A DNA stretch of 64,000 bases from Luteococcus peritonei (GCF_039526385.1 NZ_BAAAIX010000034.1:62001-126000); one strand, 5' to 3'; positions 38,731-48,027 are shown, counted from the first letter of the stretch. The notes: generated by a model from the sequence alone, not told the origin. Numbers and translations: made by a program.

Positions 38731-39584
38731 GCAGCTACCCGGACACCGCCTTCAGCGACGACGCCCGACTGGGCCGCTCCGGCCACGTCTACGCCGCCGC
38801 CCGCCAGGAGGGCCGCGCCGCCCTGGTGGGCTACCTGCCCGTCGGCTTCCCCGATGTGCCCGGTTCGGTGGAGGCCATGCGCGCCCTCACCGAGGGCACC
38901 GAGGGGCTGGGGGTCGACATCGTCGAGATCGGCATGCCCTATTCCGACCCGGTGATGGACGGCCTGGCCATCCAGCACGCCACCACCCGCGCCCTGGAGC
39001 GCGGGGTGCGCACCCGCGACATCTTCACCGCCGTGGAGGCCGTCGCTGCCACCGGCAAGCAGGCCATGGTGATGATCTACTGGAACCTGGTGGAGACCTA
39101 TGGCACCGAGGCCTTCGCCCGGGACCTGGCCGCCGCCGGCGGCGCCGGACTGATCACCCCGGACCTGACCCCCGACGAGGCCGGCCACTGGATGGCAGCC
39201 TCCGAGGCGCACGACCTGGACCGGGTCTTCCTGGTCGCCCCCAGCTCCACCGACGAGCGGGTGGCCTCCACCATGGCCGCCTGCCGCGGCTGGGTCTATG
39301 CCACCAGCGTGATGGGCGTCACCGGCGCCCGCACCTCCACCAGCTCGGCCGCACCGCAGCTGGTGGCCCGCGCCCGCGCCGCGGCGCCCGAGCTGCCGGT
39401 CGGTGTCGGGCTGGGCGTCTCCAACGGCGCCCAGGCCGCAGAGGTGGGTGGTGTGGCCGACGGCGTGATCGTCGGTTCCGCCCTGGTGCACTGCCTGCTG
39501 CGCAACGAGGAGCAGGGCAGTCGAGACCTGGGGGAGCTGCGCAGCCTGGTGGACGACCTGGCCCGAGGGGTCCGCTCGCTGTGA
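38727..39584 (+). CDS. trpA: Tryptophan synthase alpha chain
   Basis: Cleaves indole-3-glycerol phosphate and channels indole to TrpB. The 285-aa TIM barrel has catalytic Glu67 (VDIVEIGMPYSDP) and Asp74 in the same block, and the phosphate site GVGLGVSNGAQAAEV and GVIVGSALV. The start is a GTG inside the trpB stop (GTGA). The N-terminal extension of about 15 residues is longer than in enteric TrpA. The stop overlaps lgt, so the lipoprotein enzyme is co-translated with tryptophan genes, as in other actinobacteria. Confidence 0.95.
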   Translation: MSSYPDTAFSDDARLGRSGHVYAAARQEGRAALVGYLPVGFPDVPGSVEAMRALTEGTEGLGVDIVEIGMPYSDPVMDGLAIQHATTRALERGVRTRDIFTAVEAVAATGKQAMVMIYWNLVETYGTEAFARDLAAAGGAGLITPDLTPDEAGHWMAASEAHDLDRVFLVAPSSTDERVASTMAACRGWVYATSVMGVTGARTSTSSAAPQLVARARAAAPELPVGVGLGVSNGAQAAEVGGVADGVIVGSALVHCLLRNEEQGSRDLGELRSLVDDLARGVRSL

Positions 39585-40420
39585 CCCCCGGCCCCCTGGT
39601 GCTCCCGCTGAGCATCCCCAGCCCGTCGTGGAGCGCCTTCCACCTGGGGCCGTTGACCATCCACGCCTATGCGCTGTGCATCCTCACCGGGATCGTGGCC
39701 GGATGGGCGCTGGCCTCGCGGCGTTTCCAGGCCCGCGGGGGCAGCCGCGACGACTTCGAGGCGATCATCTCGGTGGCCGTGCTGGCCGGCATCATCGGCG
39801 CCCGCATCTACCACGTCATCACCGACCACCAGCTCTACTTCGGGCCAGGCCGTCGGCCTGTCGAGGCGCTCTACATCTGGAACGGCGGCCTGGGCATCTG
39901 GGGCGCGGTGGCCGGGGGAGCGCTGGCCGCCTGGCTGATGTGTCGTCGCACCGGCACCAGCTTCGCCATGTTCGCCGACGCCGGGGCGCCCGGGCTGATC
40001 CTGGCCCAGGCGATCGGACGGTTGGGCAACTGGTTCAACCAGGAGCTCTTCGGGCGTCCCACCACGCTGCCCTGGGGTCTGGAGATCGACCCCTCGCACC
40101 GCCCCGAGGGCTACCAGCAGTTCGCCACCTTCCACCCGACCTTCGGCTACGAGCTGCTCTGGTGCCTGGCCGGCGTCGGCCTGCTGCTGTGGGCCGAGCG
40201 GCGCTTCCGGCTGGCCCACGGCCAGCTCTTCGCCCTCTACGTGGTCTGGTACTGCGCCGGGCGCCAGTGGATCGAGGCACTGCGGATCGACAAGGTCAAC
40301 ACCCTGGGCGGCTTCCGGCTGAACGAGTACACCTCGGCCATCGTCTTCTGCTGCGCCCTGGCCACGCTGCTCTGGCTGCTGCGCCGCCACCCGCCTACCG
40401 CGGAGCCTCTCGAAGGCTGA
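39581..40420 (+). CDS. lgt: Prolipoprotein diacylglyceryl transferase
   Basis: Transfers diacylglycerol from phosphatidylglycerol to the lipobox Cys of prolipoproteins in the cytoplasmic membrane. The 279-aa product has about seven membrane segments. It carries the Lgt signature GRLGNWFNQELFG (about residue 147), the IHAYALCI first-helix motif, and NGGLGIWGAVAGG in place of HGGL. The start is a GTG overlapping the trpA stop by 4 nt. Linkage to trp genes is a known actinobacterial arrangement without a clear functional reason. A likely client, the lipoprotein at 3935, is in the window. Confidence 0.93.
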   Translation: MTPGPLVLPLSIPSPSWSAFHLGPLTIHAYALCILTGIVAGWALASRRFQARGGSRDDFEAIISVAVLAGIIGARIYHVITDHQLYFGPGRRPVEALYIWNGGLGIWGAVAGGALAAWLMCRRTGTSFAMFADAGAPGLILAQAIGRLGNWFNQELFGRPTTLPWGLEIDPSHRPEGYQQFATFHPTFGYELLWCLAGVGLLLWAERRFRLAHGQLFALYVVWYCAGRQWIEALRIDKVNTLGGFRLNEYTSAIVFCCALATLLWLLRRHPPTAEPLEG

Positions 40421-40446
40421 ACCACACCGTCCACGAGCTGGATGGT

Positions 40447-40462
40447 GTTACGCGCGTGAAAC
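40447..40462 (+). promoter_or_regulatory. GlnR-like box upstream of gltB
   Basis: GTTAC-N6-GAAAC matches the a/b half of the actinobacterial GlnR consensus (GTnAC-N6-GAAAC). A -10-like TATGTT follows at 40473-40478, about 110 nt before the gltB ATG. The remaining gap (40421-40589) shows nothing else. Confidence 0.55.
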
Positions 40463-40589
40463 ATCGCGGACCTATGTTGAGCCGACTGCAGATCCGGCGA
40501 CGCACTGCGCACGTCGGGTCTGCCGTCGTGCGTGGCGGCCAAACCCCTGCGGTCCCGGGAAACCGGCACCTGACGATGGGAGAAAACAG

Positions 40590-43500
40590 ATGGCCCCCAC
40601 GGTCTTCCACCACCGGCCCAAGCAAGGGCTCTACGATCCCGCCTTCGAGCACGACGCCTGCGGTGTCGCCTTCGTCGCACGTCTGAACGGCGAGGCGAGG
40701 CATGACATCGTCGAGCAGGGCCTAGAGGCACTGCGCAACCTGGACCACCGCGGCGCCACCGGCGCCGACGCGGCGGCCGGTGACGGCGCGGGCATCCTGA
40801 TCCAGGTTCCCGACGCCTTCCTGCGCGAGAACTGCACCTTCGACCTGCCCCAGGCAGGGTCCTACGCGGTCGGCATGGCATTCCTTCCGATCGACGAGGA
40901 CGAGCGCGACATGGCGCGCATCACCATCGAGAAGATCGCCGTCGAGGAGCGCCTCAAGGTGCTCGGCTGGCGCGAGGTCCCCACGGTCACCGACAGCCTC
41001 AGCCCGATCTCGAAGGCCGCCATGCCGCACATGGCCCAGCTGCTGGTCTCCAGCCGCGGCAACGAGTCCGGCATCGAGCTGGACCGCCTGGTCTTCGTGC
41101 TGCGCCGCCGCGCCCAGAACGAGGCCGGCGTCTACTTCAGCTCGCTGAGCTCGCGCACCCTGGTCTACAAGGGCATGCTCACCACCGACCAGCTGGAGCA
41201 GGTCTACCCGGAGCTGCACGACGAGCAGATGGCCTCGGCGCTGGCGCTGGTGCACTCCCGCTTCTCCACCAACACCTTCCCGGCCTGGGAGCTGAGCCAC
41301 CCCTTCCGGCTGATCGCTCACAACGGCGAGATCAACACCGTCAAGGGCAACCGCAACTGGATGAGGGCCCGCGAGGCGCTGCTGTCCAGCGACCTGATCC
41401 CCGGCGACCTGCAGCGCATCTTCCCGATCTGCTCCGAGGGTGCCAGCGACTCCGCCAGCTTCGACGAGGTGCTGGAGCTGCTGCACCTGGGCGGTCGCGA
41501 GCTGCCCCATGCGGTGCTGATGATGATCCCCGAGGCCTGGCAGAACCACACCGAGATGAGCCAGGCCCGTCGCGACTTCTACGAATTCCACTCCGCCGTG
41601 ATGGAGCCCTGGGACGGACCGGCCTGCGTCACCTTCACCGACGGCCGCCAGATCGGCGGCGTGCTGGACCGCAACGGGCTGCGGCCGGCCCGCTACTGGG
41701 TCACCACCGACGGCCGGGTCATCTTCGCCTCCGAGGCGGGGGTGCTGCCCGTCGAGCCGGCCGACGTGGTGCAGAAGGGCCGGCTGCAGCCGGGCCGGAT
41801 GTTCCTGGTGGACCTGGAGCAGCACCGCATCGTCGAGGACGACGAGATCAAGGACCAGTTGGCCTCCGAGCACCCCTATGGACAGTGGCTGGATGCCGGC
41901 CGGCTGAACCTGAACGACCTGCCGGAGCGGGCCCACATCGTGCACTCGCACGCCTCGGTCACCCGTCGCCAGCAGCTGTTCGGCTACACCCATGAGGAGC
42001 TGCGCCTGCTGGTGGCCCCGATGGCCAACACCGGCGCCGAGACCATCGGCTCGATGGGCACCGACACCCCGCTGGCGGCCCTGTCCGACCGGCCGCGGAT
42101 GATCTTCGACTACTTCAGCCAGCTCTTCGCCCAGGTCACCAACCCGCCGCTGGACGCGATCCGCGAGGAGCTGGTCACCTCGCTGGCCGGCACCATCGGC
42201 CCGGAGGCCAACCTGCTGACCCCCGGCCCCGAGTCCTGCCGCCAGATGGTGATCCCGTACCCCGTGCTGGACTCCGACCAGCTGGCCAAGATCATCCGGA
42301 TCAATGCCGACGGCGAGCACCCCGACTACCAGACCCACGTGGTGCGCGGCCTGTACCGCGTCGACGGGGGCGGCCAGGCGCTGCGCGAGCGGCTCGACGA
42401 GATCCGCGCCGAGGTCAGCCGCGCCATCGAGGAGGGTGCGCGCACCATCGTGCTCTCCGACCGCCACTCCGACCGCGAGCTGGCGCCGATCCCGTCGCTG
42501 CTGCTCACCAGCGCCATCCACCACCACCTGGTCCGCGAGAAGACCCGCACCATGGCGGGCCTGATCGTCGAGGCCGGCGACGTGCGGGAGGTGCACCACG
42601 TGGCGCTGCTGATCGGCTACGGCGCGGCCGCGGTGAACCCCTACCTGGTCTTCGAGTCCGCCGAGGACATGGCCCGCAACGAGCTCTACGTTCAGACCGA
42701 CCCCGACCAGGCCATCAAGAACGCCTACAAGGCGCTGGGCAAGGGTGTGCTCAAGGTGATGAGCAAGATGGGCGTGTCCACCATCCAGTCCTACACCGGC
42801 GCCCAGATCTTCGAGGCCACCGGCTTGAGGAGCGACTTCGTCGACGAGTTCTTCACCGGCACCACCAGCCGGATCGAGGGCATCGGCCTGGACGAGGTGG
42901 CCCGCGAGGTGCAGATGCGCCACGAGCGCGCCTACCCGATCCACCCGGCCGCACCGCACCGCACCCTCGAGGTGGGTGGTGAGTACCAGTGGCGTCGCGA
43001 GGGCGAGGAGCACCTGTTCAACCCGGAGACCGTCTTCCGGCTGCAGCACGCCACCCGCACCGGGCGCTACGAGGTCTTCAAGCGCTACACCGACCTGGTC
43101 AACGACAACTCGAAGCGGCTGATGACGCTGCGCTCGCTGCTGGACTTCCGCAGCGACCGGCCCAGCATCGACGTCGACGAGGTGGAGCCGGTCAGCGAGA
43201 TCGTCAAGCGCTTCTCCACCGGCGCGATGAGCTACGGCTCCATCTCGAAGGAGGCGCACGAGACGCTGGCGATCGCCATGAACCGGATCGGCGGCAAGTC
43301 GAACACCGGTGAGGGCGGCGAGGACTCCGAGCGGCTGCACGACCCGGAACGCTGCAGCGCCATCAAGCAGGTGGCCTCCGGTCGCTTCGGCGTCACCAGC
43401 GAGTACCTGAGCCATGCCACCGACATCCAGATCAAGATGGCCCAGGGTGCCAAGCCCGGCGAGGGCGGCCAGCTGCCCGGCCCGAAGGTCTACCCCTGGG

Positions 43501-45119
43501 TGGCCAAGACCCGTCACTCCACCCCCGGCGTCGGGCTGATCTCGCCGCCGCCGCACCACGACATCTACTCCATCGAGGACCTCAAGCAGCTGATCCACGA
43601 CCTGAAGTGCGCCAACCCCAAGGCACGGGTCCACGTGAAGCTGGTGGCCGAGGTGGGTGTGGGAACCGTCGCGGCCGGTGTGGCCAAGGCCAAGGCCGAC
43701 GTGGTGCTGATCAGCGGCCACGACGGCGGCACCGGTGCGGCGCCGCTGACCTCGGTCAAGCACGCCGGCGGTCCCTGGGAGCTCGGCCTGGCCGAGGCCC
43801 AGCAGACGCTACGGATCAACGGCCTGCGCGACCGCGTCGTGGTGCAGTGCGACGGCCAGCTCAAGACCGGCCGCGACGTGGTGATTGCCGCCCTGCTGGG
43901 CGCCGAGGAGTTCGGTTTCGCCACCACCGCCCTGGTGGTCAGCGGCTGCATCATGATGCGCGTCTGCCACAAGGACACCTGCCCGGTGGGCATCGCCACC
44001 CAGAACCCGGCGCTGCGCGAGCACTACCACGGCCAGGCCGACCACGTCGTGAACTTCATGGAGTTCATCGCCCAGGAGGTGCGCGAGATCCTGGCCCAGC
44101 TGGGCTTCCGCAGCATCCAGGAGGCCGTGGGCCATGTGGAGGCGCTCGACGTGCGTCCCGCCGTCGAGCACTGGAAGGCGCAGGGCCTGGACCTCTCGCC
44201 GATCCTGGCGCAGGTGGACGTGCCCGAGGGCACCGCGCTGCACAATGTCACCAGCCAGGACCACGGCCTGGACGCCAAGCTGGACGTCCAGCTGGTCGAC
44301 CTGGCCCGACCCGCCCTGGAGGGCGGCCACAAGGTGGCCCACACCGTCGCGATCCGCAACGTGGACCGCACCGTGGGCACCATCCTGGGCCACGAGGTGA
44401 CCATGGCCACCGGCGGCAAGGGCCTGGCGGAGGGGACCATCGAGTTCACCCTCAACGGCACCGCCGGCCAGTCCTTCGGCGCCTTCGTGCCCCGTGGCGT
44501 CACCATGCGCCTGGTGGGCGACTCCAATGACTACGTCGGCAAGGGCCTGTGCGGCGGCCGCATCGTGGTGACCCCGTCGGAGGACGTCAGCTTCGACCCG
44601 TCCACCGAGATCGTCGCCGGCAACGTGATCGGCTACGGCGCCACCAGCGGGCAGATCCTGCTGCGCGGCGTGGTGGGCGAGCGCTTCTGCGTGCGCAACT
44701 CGGGCGCCACCGCCGTCGTGGAGGGTGTGGGCGACCACGCCCTGGAGTACATGACCGGCGGTGAGGCGCTGATCCTGGGCCCCACCGGCCGCAATGTGGC
44801 CGCGGGCATGTCCGGCGGCAGTGCCTGGGTGCTCGACCTCAACACCGAGCGGCTCAACACCGAGCTGGTGGACGCGCAGCGGCCCGACGAGAAGGCGGTG
44901 GCGCGGATCCGTGAGCTGCTGGAGCTGCACCGCGACCAGACCGGCAGCAGCGTGGCCGATGGCCTGCTGGGCCACGACGACGGCTGGCTCGCCGACCACT
45001 TCACCGCGATCGTCCCGCGGGACTACGCCCGGGTGATCAAGGCCCGCGAGGACGCGATCCTCGCCGGCATCAAGGAAGACGAAATGACCGATCTCATGAT
45101 GGAGGCAGCTCATGGCTGA
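40590..45119 (+). CDS. gltB: Glutamate synthase (NADPH) large subunit
   Basis: Makes glutamate from glutamine and 2-oxoglutarate. The 1509-aa product has a class II glutaminase domain whose nucleophile should be Cys24 (HDACGVAFVA) after removal of the propeptide. A central domain follows, then the FMN-binding synthase barrel (GAMSYGSISKEAHETLA, ISGHDGGTGAAPL), the 3Fe-4S cysteines in CIMMRVCHKDTCP (from about residue 1120), and the C-terminal GXGXG beta-helix. A GGGAGAA ribosome-binding site precedes the ATG. It overlaps gltD by 8 nt. A GlnR-like box upstream suggests nitrogen control. Confidence 0.97.
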   Translation: MAPTVFHHRPKQGLYDPAFEHDACGVAFVARLNGEARHDIVEQGLEALRNLDHRGATGADAAAGDGAGILIQVPDAFLRENCTFDLPQAGSYAVGMAFLPIDEDERDMARITIEKIAVEERLKVLGWREVPTVTDSLSPISKAAMPHMAQLLVSSRGNESGIELDRLVFVLRRRAQNEAGVYFSSLSSRTLVYKGMLTTDQLEQVYPELHDEQMASALALVHSRFSTNTFPAWELSHPFRLIAHNGEINTVKGNRNWMRAREALLSSDLIPGDLQRIFPICSEGASDSASFDEVLELLHLGGRELPHAVLMMIPEAWQNHTEMSQARRDFYEFHSAVMEPWDGPACVTFTDGRQIGGVLDRNGLRPARYWVTTDGRVIFASEAGVLPVEPADVVQKGRLQPGRMFLVDLEQHRIVEDDEIKDQLASEHPYGQWLDAGRLNLNDLPERAHIVHSHASVTRRQQLFGYTHEELRLLVAPMANTGAETIGSMGTDTPLAALSDRPRMIFDYFSQLFAQVTNPPLDAIREELVTSLAGTIGPEANLLTPGPESCRQMVIPYPVLDSDQLAKIIRINADGEHPDYQTHVVRGLYRVDGGGQALRERLDEIRAEVSRAIEEGARTIVLSDRHSDRELAPIPSLLLTSAIHHHLVREKTRTMAGLIVEAGDVREVHHVALLIGYGAAAVNPYLVFESAEDMARNELYVQTDPDQAIKNAYKALGKGVLKVMSKMGVSTIQSYTGAQIFEATGLRSDFVDEFFTGTTSRIEGIGLDEVAREVQMRHERAYPIHPAAPHRTLEVGGEYQWRREGEEHLFNPETVFRLQHATRTGRYEVFKRYTDLVNDNSKRLMTLRSLLDFRSDRPSIDVDEVEPVSEIVKRFSTGAMSYGSISKEAHETLAIAMNRIGGKSNTGEGGEDSERLHDPERCSAIKQVASGRFGVTSEYLSHATDIQIKMAQGAKPGEGGQLPGPKVYPWVAKTRHSTPGVGLISPPPHHDIYSIEDLKQLIHDLKCANPKARVHVKLVAEVGVGTVAAGVAKAKADVVLISGHDGGTGAAPLTSVKHAGGPWELGLAEAQQTLRINGLRDRVVVQCDGQLKTGRDVVIAALLGAEEFGFATTALVVSGCIMMRVCHKDTCPVGIATQNPALREHYHGQADHVVNFMEFIAQEVREILAQLGFRSIQEAVGHVEALDVRPAVEHWKAQGLDLSPILAQVDVPEGTALHNVTSQDHGLDAKLDVQLVDLARPALEGGHKVAHTVAIRNVDRTVGTILGHEVTMATGGKGLAEGTIEFTLNGTAGQSFGAFVPRGVTMRLVGDSNDYVGKGLCGGRIVVTPSEDVSFDPSTEIVAGNVIGYGATSGQILLRGVVGERFCVRNSGATAVVEGVGDHALEYMTGGEALILGPTGRNVAAGMSGGSAWVLDLNTERLNTELVDAQRPDEKAVARIRELLELHRDQTGSSVADGLLGHDDGWLADHFTAIVPRDYARVIKAREDAILAGIKEDEMTDLMMEAAHG

Positions 45120-46617
45120 TCCCCGCGGATTCATCACCAAGCAGCGCCAGCTGGCCGAGCGTCGCCCCGTCGACGAGCGGCTCACCGACTGGCAGGAGGT
45201 CTACCCGGGCACGCCCGGCCGCTCCCTGCTGCCCATCATCACCGACCAGGCCAGCCGTTGCATGGACTGCGGCATTCCCTTCTGCCACACGGGTTGCCCG
45301 CTGGGCAACCTGATCCCGGAGTGGAACGACCTGATCTGGCGCGACGAGTGGACCCAGGCTCTGGAGCGGCTGCACGCCACGAACAACTTCCCGGAGTTCA
45401 CCGGGCGGCTGTGCCCGGCGCCCTGCGAGACCGCCTGCGTGGTGGGCATCAGCCGTGAGCCGGTGACCATCAAGAACATCGAGGTCTCGATCATCGACAA
45501 GGCCTGGGACGACCGTCGCGTGGTGCCCCAGCAGCCCACCTGGCACAGCCTGAAGACCGTTGCCGTGGTGGGCTCCGGCCCGGCCGGCCTGACGGTGGCC
45601 CAGCAGCTCACCCGCGCCGGGCACACCGTCGTGGTCTACGAGCGGGCCGACGCCATCGGCGGCCTGCTGCGCTACGGCATCCCCGAGTTCAAGATGGAGA
45701 AGGCGGTGCTGGACCGTCGCCTGAAGCAGATGCGCCTGGAGGGCACCACCTTCAAGCCCAGCACGCCGATCGGACCCGGCGCCGACGAGCAGGGCGGCAT
45801 CACCGGTGAGCAGCTGCGCGAGCGCTTCGACGCGGTGGTGCTGACCATCGGCTCCACGGTGCCGCGGGCGCTGACCGTGCCGGGCTCCGAGCTGGACGGC
45901 ATCCACCAGGCGATGGACTACCTGACCCAGGCCACCCAGGCCCTGGACGGCAACAACCAGGTGACCCCGCAGGCCCGTGAGGGCCAGATCCACGCCAAGG
46001 ACAAGCACGTGGTGGTGATCGGCGGTGGCGACACCTCCAACGACTGCCTCGGCACCGCGCTGCGACAGGGCGCGAAGAGCGTCACGCAGCTGGAGATCAT
46101 GCCGCAGCCGCCGCAGACCCGTCCCGAGCAGCAGCCCTGGCCCACCTACCCGATGATCTACCGGGTGGCCTCGGCCAACGAGGAGGGCGGCGAGCGGATG
46201 TATGCCGTCAACACCTCCGAGTTCCTGGGCAGCGAGGGCCGGGTCACCGGCCTGCGGCTGAGCGAGGTGCGCTTCGAGCAGGGCAAGCTCGTCACCCTGG
46301 AGGGCACCGAGCGCGAGATCCCGGCCGACCTGGTGCTGATGGCCATGGGCTTCATGCACCCCGAGCCCGGGGGAGTGGTGGCCGAGCTGGGCCTCGAGCT
46401 GGACGAGCGCGGCAACATCCGTCGCGGCGACGACTACCAGACCAATGTCCCCGGGGTCTTCGCCGCCGGCGACTGCGGCCGTGGCCAGTCGCTGATCGTC
46501 TGGGCGATCGCCGAGGGTCGTGGTGCGGCCAACGGCGTCGATGCCTTCCTCTCCGACGACGGCGCCAGCAGCCTGCCCCGCCCGATCGGTCCCGAGGTGC
46601 GCCAGCTGATGGCCTGA
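45112..46617 (+). CDS. gltD: Glutamate synthase (NADPH) small subunit
   Basis: Passes electrons from NADPH through FAD and two 4Fe-4S clusters to GltB. The 501-aa product has N-terminal cluster cysteines in CMDCGIPFCHTGCP (from Cys50) and CPAPCETACV (about 102-111). The FAD Rossmann loop VGSGPAGLTVA and a second, NADPH-binding GGGDTSNDC loop follow, and the C-terminal FAGDCGRGQSL block. The ATG lies inside the gltB end (8-nt overlap). A very strong terminator follows directly. Confidence 0.97.
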   Translation: MADPRGFITKQRQLAERRPVDERLTDWQEVYPGTPGRSLLPIITDQASRCMDCGIPFCHTGCPLGNLIPEWNDLIWRDEWTQALERLHATNNFPEFTGRLCPAPCETACVVGISREPVTIKNIEVSIIDKAWDDRRVVPQQPTWHSLKTVAVVGSGPAGLTVAQQLTRAGHTVVVYERADAIGGLLRYGIPEFKMEKAVLDRRLKQMRLEGTTFKPSTPIGPGADEQGGITGEQLRERFDAVVLTIGSTVPRALTVPGSELDGIHQAMDYLTQATQALDGNNQVTPQAREGQIHAKDKHVVVIGGGDTSNDCLGTALRQGAKSVTQLEIMPQPPQTRPEQQPWPTYPMIYRVASANEEGGERMYAVNTSEFLGSEGRVTGLRLSEVRFEQGKLVTLEGTEREIPADLVLMAMGFMHPEPGGVVAELGLELDERGNIRRGDDYQTNVPGVFAAGDCGRGQSLIVWAIAEGRGAANGVDAFLSDDGASSLPRPIGPEVRQLMA

Positions 46618-46672
46618 GCACGACGACACGGCCCCCGTTCCACCAGGGAACGGGGGCCGTGCTGCGTCGTGC
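46618..46672 (+). terminator. Strong terminator after gltD
   Basis: A 15-bp stem (CACGGCCCCCGTTCC / GGAACGGGGGCCGTG) with a short loop, extended by an outer GCACGAC/GTCGTGC pairing. It begins at the gltD stop. Confidence 0.8.
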
Positions 46673-46680
46673 GGCGGGGC

Positions 46681-46881
46681 CTAGGTGGCGCCGCCCAGGT
46701 CCTCGGGGTCGTCCTGGACGCCGGAGCGCTCGCCCGGCTCCTCGGAGTAGTCGCTGGGCATGCCCTGCGCCACCTGCTGCGAGAGGTCGGCCGGGGGTGC
46801 ACCCTCGCCGGTGCCCGGGGTGGAGTCGGCGCCCTGCTGCGGCGTCATCATCGAGGTCTCGGAGATCTGGCCCTCACTCAT
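46681..46881 (-). CDS. 66-aa acidic, low-complexity protein, unknown
   Basis: A small gene with an excellent AAGGAG ribosome-binding site 6 nt before the ATG. The product is rich in Glu, Asp, Gln, Gly, Ser and Pro (MSEGQISETSMM start, PEDLGGAT end), has no hydrophobic segment, and is probably disordered and acidic. I recognise no family. It is alone between the gltBD terminator and the HAD gene. The 152-nt gap upstream shows nothing further. The frame is open for another 59 codons upstream, but the ribosome-binding site strongly favours this start. Confidence 0.6.
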   Translation of the reverse strand: MSEGQISETSMMTPQQGADSTPGTGEGAPPADLSQQVAQGMPSDYSEEPGERSGVQDDPEDLGGAT

Positions 46882-47033
46882 GTGCTGCTCCTTCTCCTGC
46901 GCGGTCAGGGACCGCTGGCTGGTCGGCACGAGGTGCCGGGGCGGGGGTGGCGCCCAGCCCCCATTCAACCAGCCGGTGCCAGGGGTCCGACCCGTCTGTT
47001 GGGGTGGGACGGCTGGAGGCGCTTCGAGCCGCC

Positions 47034-47771
47034 TCAATCGGGCTGGGACAGCCAGCACCGCACGGTGGCGAGCTCGGTCAGGGCTGGAGCCCCGAGACCG
47101 GCGGCCAGGTCCCGGGTGCTTGCCGAAGCAGAGACGATCACCGGTGACAGGCCGGCCGCCCGGGCCCCGGGGATGTCGTGCCGGGGCAGGTCGCCGACGT
47201 AGGCGATGGATCGGGGTGGCAGCTGCATCAGCTGGGCCAGGTGGACGAATGGCTCCGGGGAAGGCTTCGGTTGCCCATGGGTTCCCGCGACGACGATCTG
47301 CTCGAAGAGCTTGGCGGGGAAGGTGCGGCCGATCCGGGCCGTCTGCTCGTCGGGGTCGTAGGCGTTGGTGATGACGGCCAGTCGAAGCCCCCAGCTCTGC
47401 AGCTCGGTGAGCAGCTCACGCGCTCCCGGCAGGGGAGCGCAGTGCTCGAGCAGCGCCTCCCGGTAGGCCGTCACAGCCTCCGGCTGCGGCGCTGCCAGCC
47501 CCAGCCGGTCGCAGGTGGCGGCGAGTCGCCAGCGGTGCATGTCGAGCGGGTCCACGCGCCCCTGCTCCACCAGCTCGTGGAAGTCCATGATGGCCTCACC
47601 GGAGGCCTCGAAGAAGGCTCCTGGTGCGATCCTCGGCGCACACAGCCGACGGGCCGTCTCGACGGCCGCTCGGTCCGCGCTCAGGTAGTCGGTTAGTGTC
47701 CCGTCGAAGTCGAAGGCCACTGCTTGGAAGCGCAGAACAGGGGCCGGGGCCGACGGCTGCTGATCCACCAC
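47034..47771 (-). CDS. HAD-superfamily hydrolase (phosphatase)
   Basis: A 245-aa cytoplasmic phosphatase-like protein. The four HAD motifs are intact: I, Asp21-x-Asp23 in AFDFDGT; II, ITNAYD; III, Lys in KPSPEPF; IV, YVGDLPRHDIPGA. A helical cap lies between motifs I and II, as in subfamily IA (phosphoglycolate phosphatase/YjjG-like). The substrate cannot be told. The GTG at 47771 is chosen because a GATACT -10-like box (47778-47783, minus) lies 6 nt upstream, suggesting a leaderless mRNA; the adjacent GTG 47768 is equally in frame. Confidence 0.82.
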   Translation of the reverse strand: MVDQQPSAPAPVLRFQAVAFDFDGTLTDYLSADRAAVETARRLCAPRIAPGAFFEASGEAIMDFHELVEQGRVDPLDMHRWRLAATCDRLGLAAPQPEAVTAYREALLEHCAPLPGARELLTELQSWGLRLAVITNAYDPDEQTARIGRTFPAKLFEQIVVAGTHGQPKPSPEPFVHLAQLMQLPPRSIAYVGDLPRHDIPGARAAGLSPVIVSASASTRDLAAGLGAPALTELATVRCWLSQPD

Positions 47772-47806
47772 CCGACCAGTATCGACCCGGCGCGACGCAG
47801 GCCGGC

Positions 47807-47943
47807 CACGTCGCGCCACCTGCGTCACGTCGCGCCCGTGGAGCAACGTTGCGCGCGTAGTGCCAAGCGCAAGGTTGCGCCCGGAGCGCGAGGTGGAGGT
47901 TGGGAGCGCAAGGTGGAGGTCAGGAGCGCGACGTGGACGCCAC
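47807..47943. repeat. Intergenic cluster of short degenerate repeats
   Basis: Three consecutive 20-nt units (47884, 47904, 47924), each beginning GAGCGC and sharing the AGGTGGAGGT core, are preceded by two copies of CACGTCGCGCC (47807 and 47826) and two similar 13-mers (CAACGTTGCGCGC at 47844, CAAGGTTGCGCCC at 47870). The last unit is in inverted orientation relative to the first two elements. No gene or coding bias is apparent here. Confidence 0.6.
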
Positions 47944-48015
47944 GGGTCGCGAGGTGCCGTCGTGAGGTGTAGTCCGACGCGGGGGCACGCCCCCGACACC
48001 ACCGGAGCGCTTCGC

Positions 48016-48021
48016 TAGCGT
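48016..48021 (+). promoter_or_regulatory. -10 box (TAGCGT) for the phzF-like gene
   Basis: TAGCGT ends 6 nt before ATG 48028. The intervening GGGAGC could also act as a ribosome-binding site if transcription starts earlier. Confidence 0.45.
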
Positions 48022-48027
48022 GGGAGC

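Noticed and set aside
40722..43763. Very long open frame antisense to gltB
   Set aside because: It mirrors the codon bias of a certain gene in high-GC DNA, its product is low-complexity (Val/Gly/His/Leu-rich) and no motif is present. The same applies to the long frames opposite dnaE, pgm, gatB and the reductase-HAD fusion.
47807..47943. CRISPR array
   Set aside because: Repeat units are only about 20 nt, directly abutting and diverged, without unique spacers or cas genes.
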